From Oligoflexus sp. (GTDB lineage Bacteria > Bdellovibrionota_B > Oligoflexia > Oligoflexales > Oligoflexaceae): DNA of 43,499 bases. The stretch covers positions 1-43,499 of the forward strand of contig NZ_DASTAT010000049.1 of assembly GCF_035712445.1 (NCBI RefSeq), written 5' to 3'. The notes beneath the pieces were generated by a model. That model was not told the DNA's origin and ran no database searches. It saw nothing but the letters and a program-made list of their open reading frames with translations. Shown here piece after piece: positions 41,853-43,499 of the stretch (the first letter of the stretch is position 1; each line of letters begins with the position of its first letter). Both the position numbers and the translations under genes were made by a program.

Positions 41853-43499
41853 ATGAAGAGTTTGGGAGCCAAGGTCTTACATAAAAGTTTGCTTTTGGGC
41901 TTGGGTGCGATGGTCATGCACACCGCCTGCAGCAATTCAAATTTCCGCAGTACGACCGTGGAAGCCACCGCAGAAAACGCCAGCAGTGATGATGCGGCGC
42001 CTGTGGAAGACAGTGGCATCACCACGGCTCCGATCAGTTCGAGTGATTTGGATGTGCCGGCTGCTTTGAAGCCTGCGCCCGATTCGCTTTTTTCGCAGTT
42101 TCCCACCACTGTGCTCAAGAATGCTGAGACGCAGTTCACGCTCGATTTGAAAGACGTGACAGCCAAAGTTAATTTGGTCGATAAGACGTCGCCCAAGACC
42201 GAAAGCTTTCCACAGAACACCCGGACAGCAACAACCGACCCTTTCAAGCAAGGTAACCCTGGTCAGGAAGTGACAGATCAGTTTACTCAAGCTGGAAAGA
42301 AGGGCGACGTTGATATTCTGGTCGTTATCGACAATTCCGGATCCATGGATAAAGAGCAGGAGAATCTTTCAACGAAAATGGATGCGCTCCTGGCTTCGAT
42401 CAAGGATGCGAACTGGCAGATTAGCGTTATCAATACCAACACTGTGATCAATGGCAATACTCTTAACGACGGACACAATGATCCTGCAACTGAAGGTCAG
42501 GAAACCTGTATTTCCACTTTAATCAAGAAGGGCGACGTCAACGCCGCCGATGAATTCTCAAAGGCAATAAAGGCCGGCACATCCGGTTCTGGCTTCGAAC
42601 AAGGAATTCGCCAGGCTGTTGTGGGCCTGCGTTGTCCAGGCAAGAACGTAGTGCGTGCGGGATCCACTCTTGCGGTTTTGATTGTGAGCGATGAAGATAA
42701 CTGCAGCCAGGATGGTGGTGACTGCGGCAACACCAAATGGGCCAAGGAAACTTATCTCATAGATTATGTGGAAAAGACGCTGGGCCGTACGGTCGGAAAG
42801 AACGCCGGGTTCTATGGTATTATCGCTCCCAGCAAAGACCTGTGTAGGACCGCTTTGAATGCGGGAACCCAGTATATCCGTCTCTTCAACTACAAATCCA
42901 CGCCTGGCCTCAATTATGGTAACATCTGCGATGCTAACTATGCTGGTACCCTGAATCGCATTTCCGACAGCATCGCCTTACAGCTGGATAATACGTTTTC
43001 CCTATCGGCCAAGCCTGAGCCTGGCAGCCTCGTTGTCACTGTGACCTCGCCTGCACCAGCGAGTGTGACGACGACCGTTAATCCAAATGACTACACGGTC
43101 ACCGAAAAGAGCCTGAAATTCGCCGTTGGTAAAGAGCCTGCCAATGGTAGCACAATCAAGGCTATCTATCGAATTAACGCTGTACCTATGTTCAACTCGG
43201 TTACCCTGGCCAATGACCCCGCCGCAGGTACGATCTCGGTAACTGTGAATGGTGCCATGCTAAATGCCGGCGCTTACACCGTCAGTGGCCGGATTATCGC
43301 ATTCGCAACGCGGCCAGCAGCCAATGCTGACATCAAAGTCAATTACCGTATGAACATGCCTCTGGCGGATACTTTCCAACTTGCTGGAAGGCCGGTGGCA
43401 GGCGTTACAGTCAAGGTCAAGAACGTCGCCACCAACAACTTCTCGTACGATGCAGCGACACGAAAAGTGAAACTGAACTTCTTCCCGCTGGATGCGGAA
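41853..43499 (+). CDS. von Willebrand A surface lipoprotein-like protein with C-terminal beta repeats, 3' truncated
   Basis: The frame runs to the window end (549 codons). The N-terminus is a signal peptide with a weak lipobox (HTAC, Cys26). A low-complexity spacer leads to a vWA domain at about residues 150-370. Its MIDAS DxSxS is DNSGS (Asp160, Ser162, Ser164) in ILVVIDNSGSMDK, and a second strand IVSDEDNC supplies the late Asp. From about residue 383 three divergent beta repeats of about 60 residues appear (PGSLVVTVTS...IKAIYRINA, AGTISVTVNG...IKVNYRMNM, AGVTVKVKNVA...VKLNFFPLD). Metal-dependent adhesion or a protein-protein role at the cell surface is inferred. GGGGAG seven bases before the ATG supports the start. 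Confidence 0.88.
   Translation, partial: MKSLGAKVLHKSLLLGLGAMVMHTACSNSNFRSTTVEATAENASSDDAAPVEDSGITTAPISSSDLDVPAALKPAPDSLFSQFPTTVLKNAETQFTLDLKDVTAKVNLVDKTSPKTESFPQNTRTATTDPFKQGNPGQEVTDQFTQAGKKGDVDILVVIDNSGSMDKEQENLSTKMDALLASIKDANWQISVINTNTVINGNTLNDGHNDPATEGQETCISTLIKKGDVNAADEFSKAIKAGTSGSGFEQGIRQAVVGLRCPGKNVVRAGSTLAVLIVSDEDNCSQDGGDCGNTKWAKETYLIDYVEKTLGRTVGKNAGFYGIIAPSKDLCRTALNAGTQYIRLFNYKSTPGLNYGNICDANYAGTLNRISDSIALQLDNTFSLSAKPEPGSLVVTVTSPAPASVTTTVNPNDYTVTEKSLKFAVGKEPANGSTIKAIYRINAVPMFNSVTLANDPAAGTISVTVNGAMLNAGAYTVSGRIIAFATRPAANADIKVNYRMNMPLADTFQLAGRPVAGVTVKVKNVATNNFSYDAATRKVKLNFFPLDAE

Noticed and set aside
1..43499. Mobile elements, tRNA, rRNA and attachment sites
   Set aside because: No transposase or integrase motifs, no terminal repeats, and no tRNA-like cloverleaf was noticed by eye; a covariance-model search would be needed to exclude small RNAs.

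Overview
This 43.5 kb window looks like chromosomal core and accessory DNA of a motile, diderm (Gram-negative) bacterium of moderately high GC. Many predicted lipoproteins and exported proteins, an outer-membrane beta-barrel candidate, flagellar/chemotaxis genes with CheX-type domains, a 7TM-DISM sensor kinase, and DUF1501 and haem-protein genes fit a Bdellovibrionota/Oligoflexia-type or deltaproteobacteria-like organism. That placement is inference from gene content; no rRNA or taxonomic marker was tested. I see no insertion sequence, prophage, CRISPR array, tRNA or rRNA. Genes are tightly packed on both strands, and convergent neighbours often touch or overlap at their 3' ends.

Layout. 1-5.3 kb: the 3' part of an RsmF/NSUN-like rRNA methyltransferase, an exported protein, a DEAD-box RNA helicase, a DUF1993 protein and a GDSL-esterase-like lipoprotein. 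5.4-12.7 kb: an exported endonuclease I, two lipoproteins (one with about 24 internalin-type leucine-rich repeats), a 7TM-DISM histidine kinase, and a lipoprotein that joins a transglycosylase-like domain to an amidase-like region. 12.7-16.6 kb: a small SH3-like protein, then a three-gene minus-strand operon (di-haem DUF1588-like cytochrome, small exported protein, Tat-exported DUF1501 protein) ending in a strong terminator. 16.7-23.6 kb: a signalling and motility block. It holds a tandem-CheX protein with a pseudo-receiver, a convergent pseudo-receiver/TPR protein, a methyl-accepting chemotaxis protein coupled to a flagellin gene behind a sigma-28-like promoter, and an APP1/DUF2183-type phosphatase.

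23.6-31.3 kb: an FKBP lipoprotein, nadB divergent from pgsA, two unknown genes, a PfkB kinase, lepB (signal peptidase I) and small conserved-looking unknowns. 31.3-36.8 kb: a hexapeptide (GlmU C-terminal-like) acyltransferase, a mono-haem cytochrome c'-like/helical-repeat protein, an LtaS/OpgB-family membrane sulfatase-fold enzyme, an alpha/beta hydrolase and a TlpA-like thioredoxin. 36.8-41.5 kb: a Hanks-type kinase co-operonic with the thioredoxin, a proline-rich coiled-coil protein, and an outer-membrane protein followed by two GT4 glycosyltransferases. 41.9 kb to the end: a 5'-complete von Willebrand A surface protein with C-terminal beta-repeats that runs off the window.

The most notable ensembles are the MCP-flagellin unit with its sigma-28-like promoter, the two convergent pseudo-receiver proteins beside it, the cytochrome/DUF1501 export operon, and the kinase-thioredoxin pair. 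Where an upstream in-frame start gave a longer reading frame, I chose the start supported by a Shine-Dalgarno sequence and signal-peptide position, and said so.
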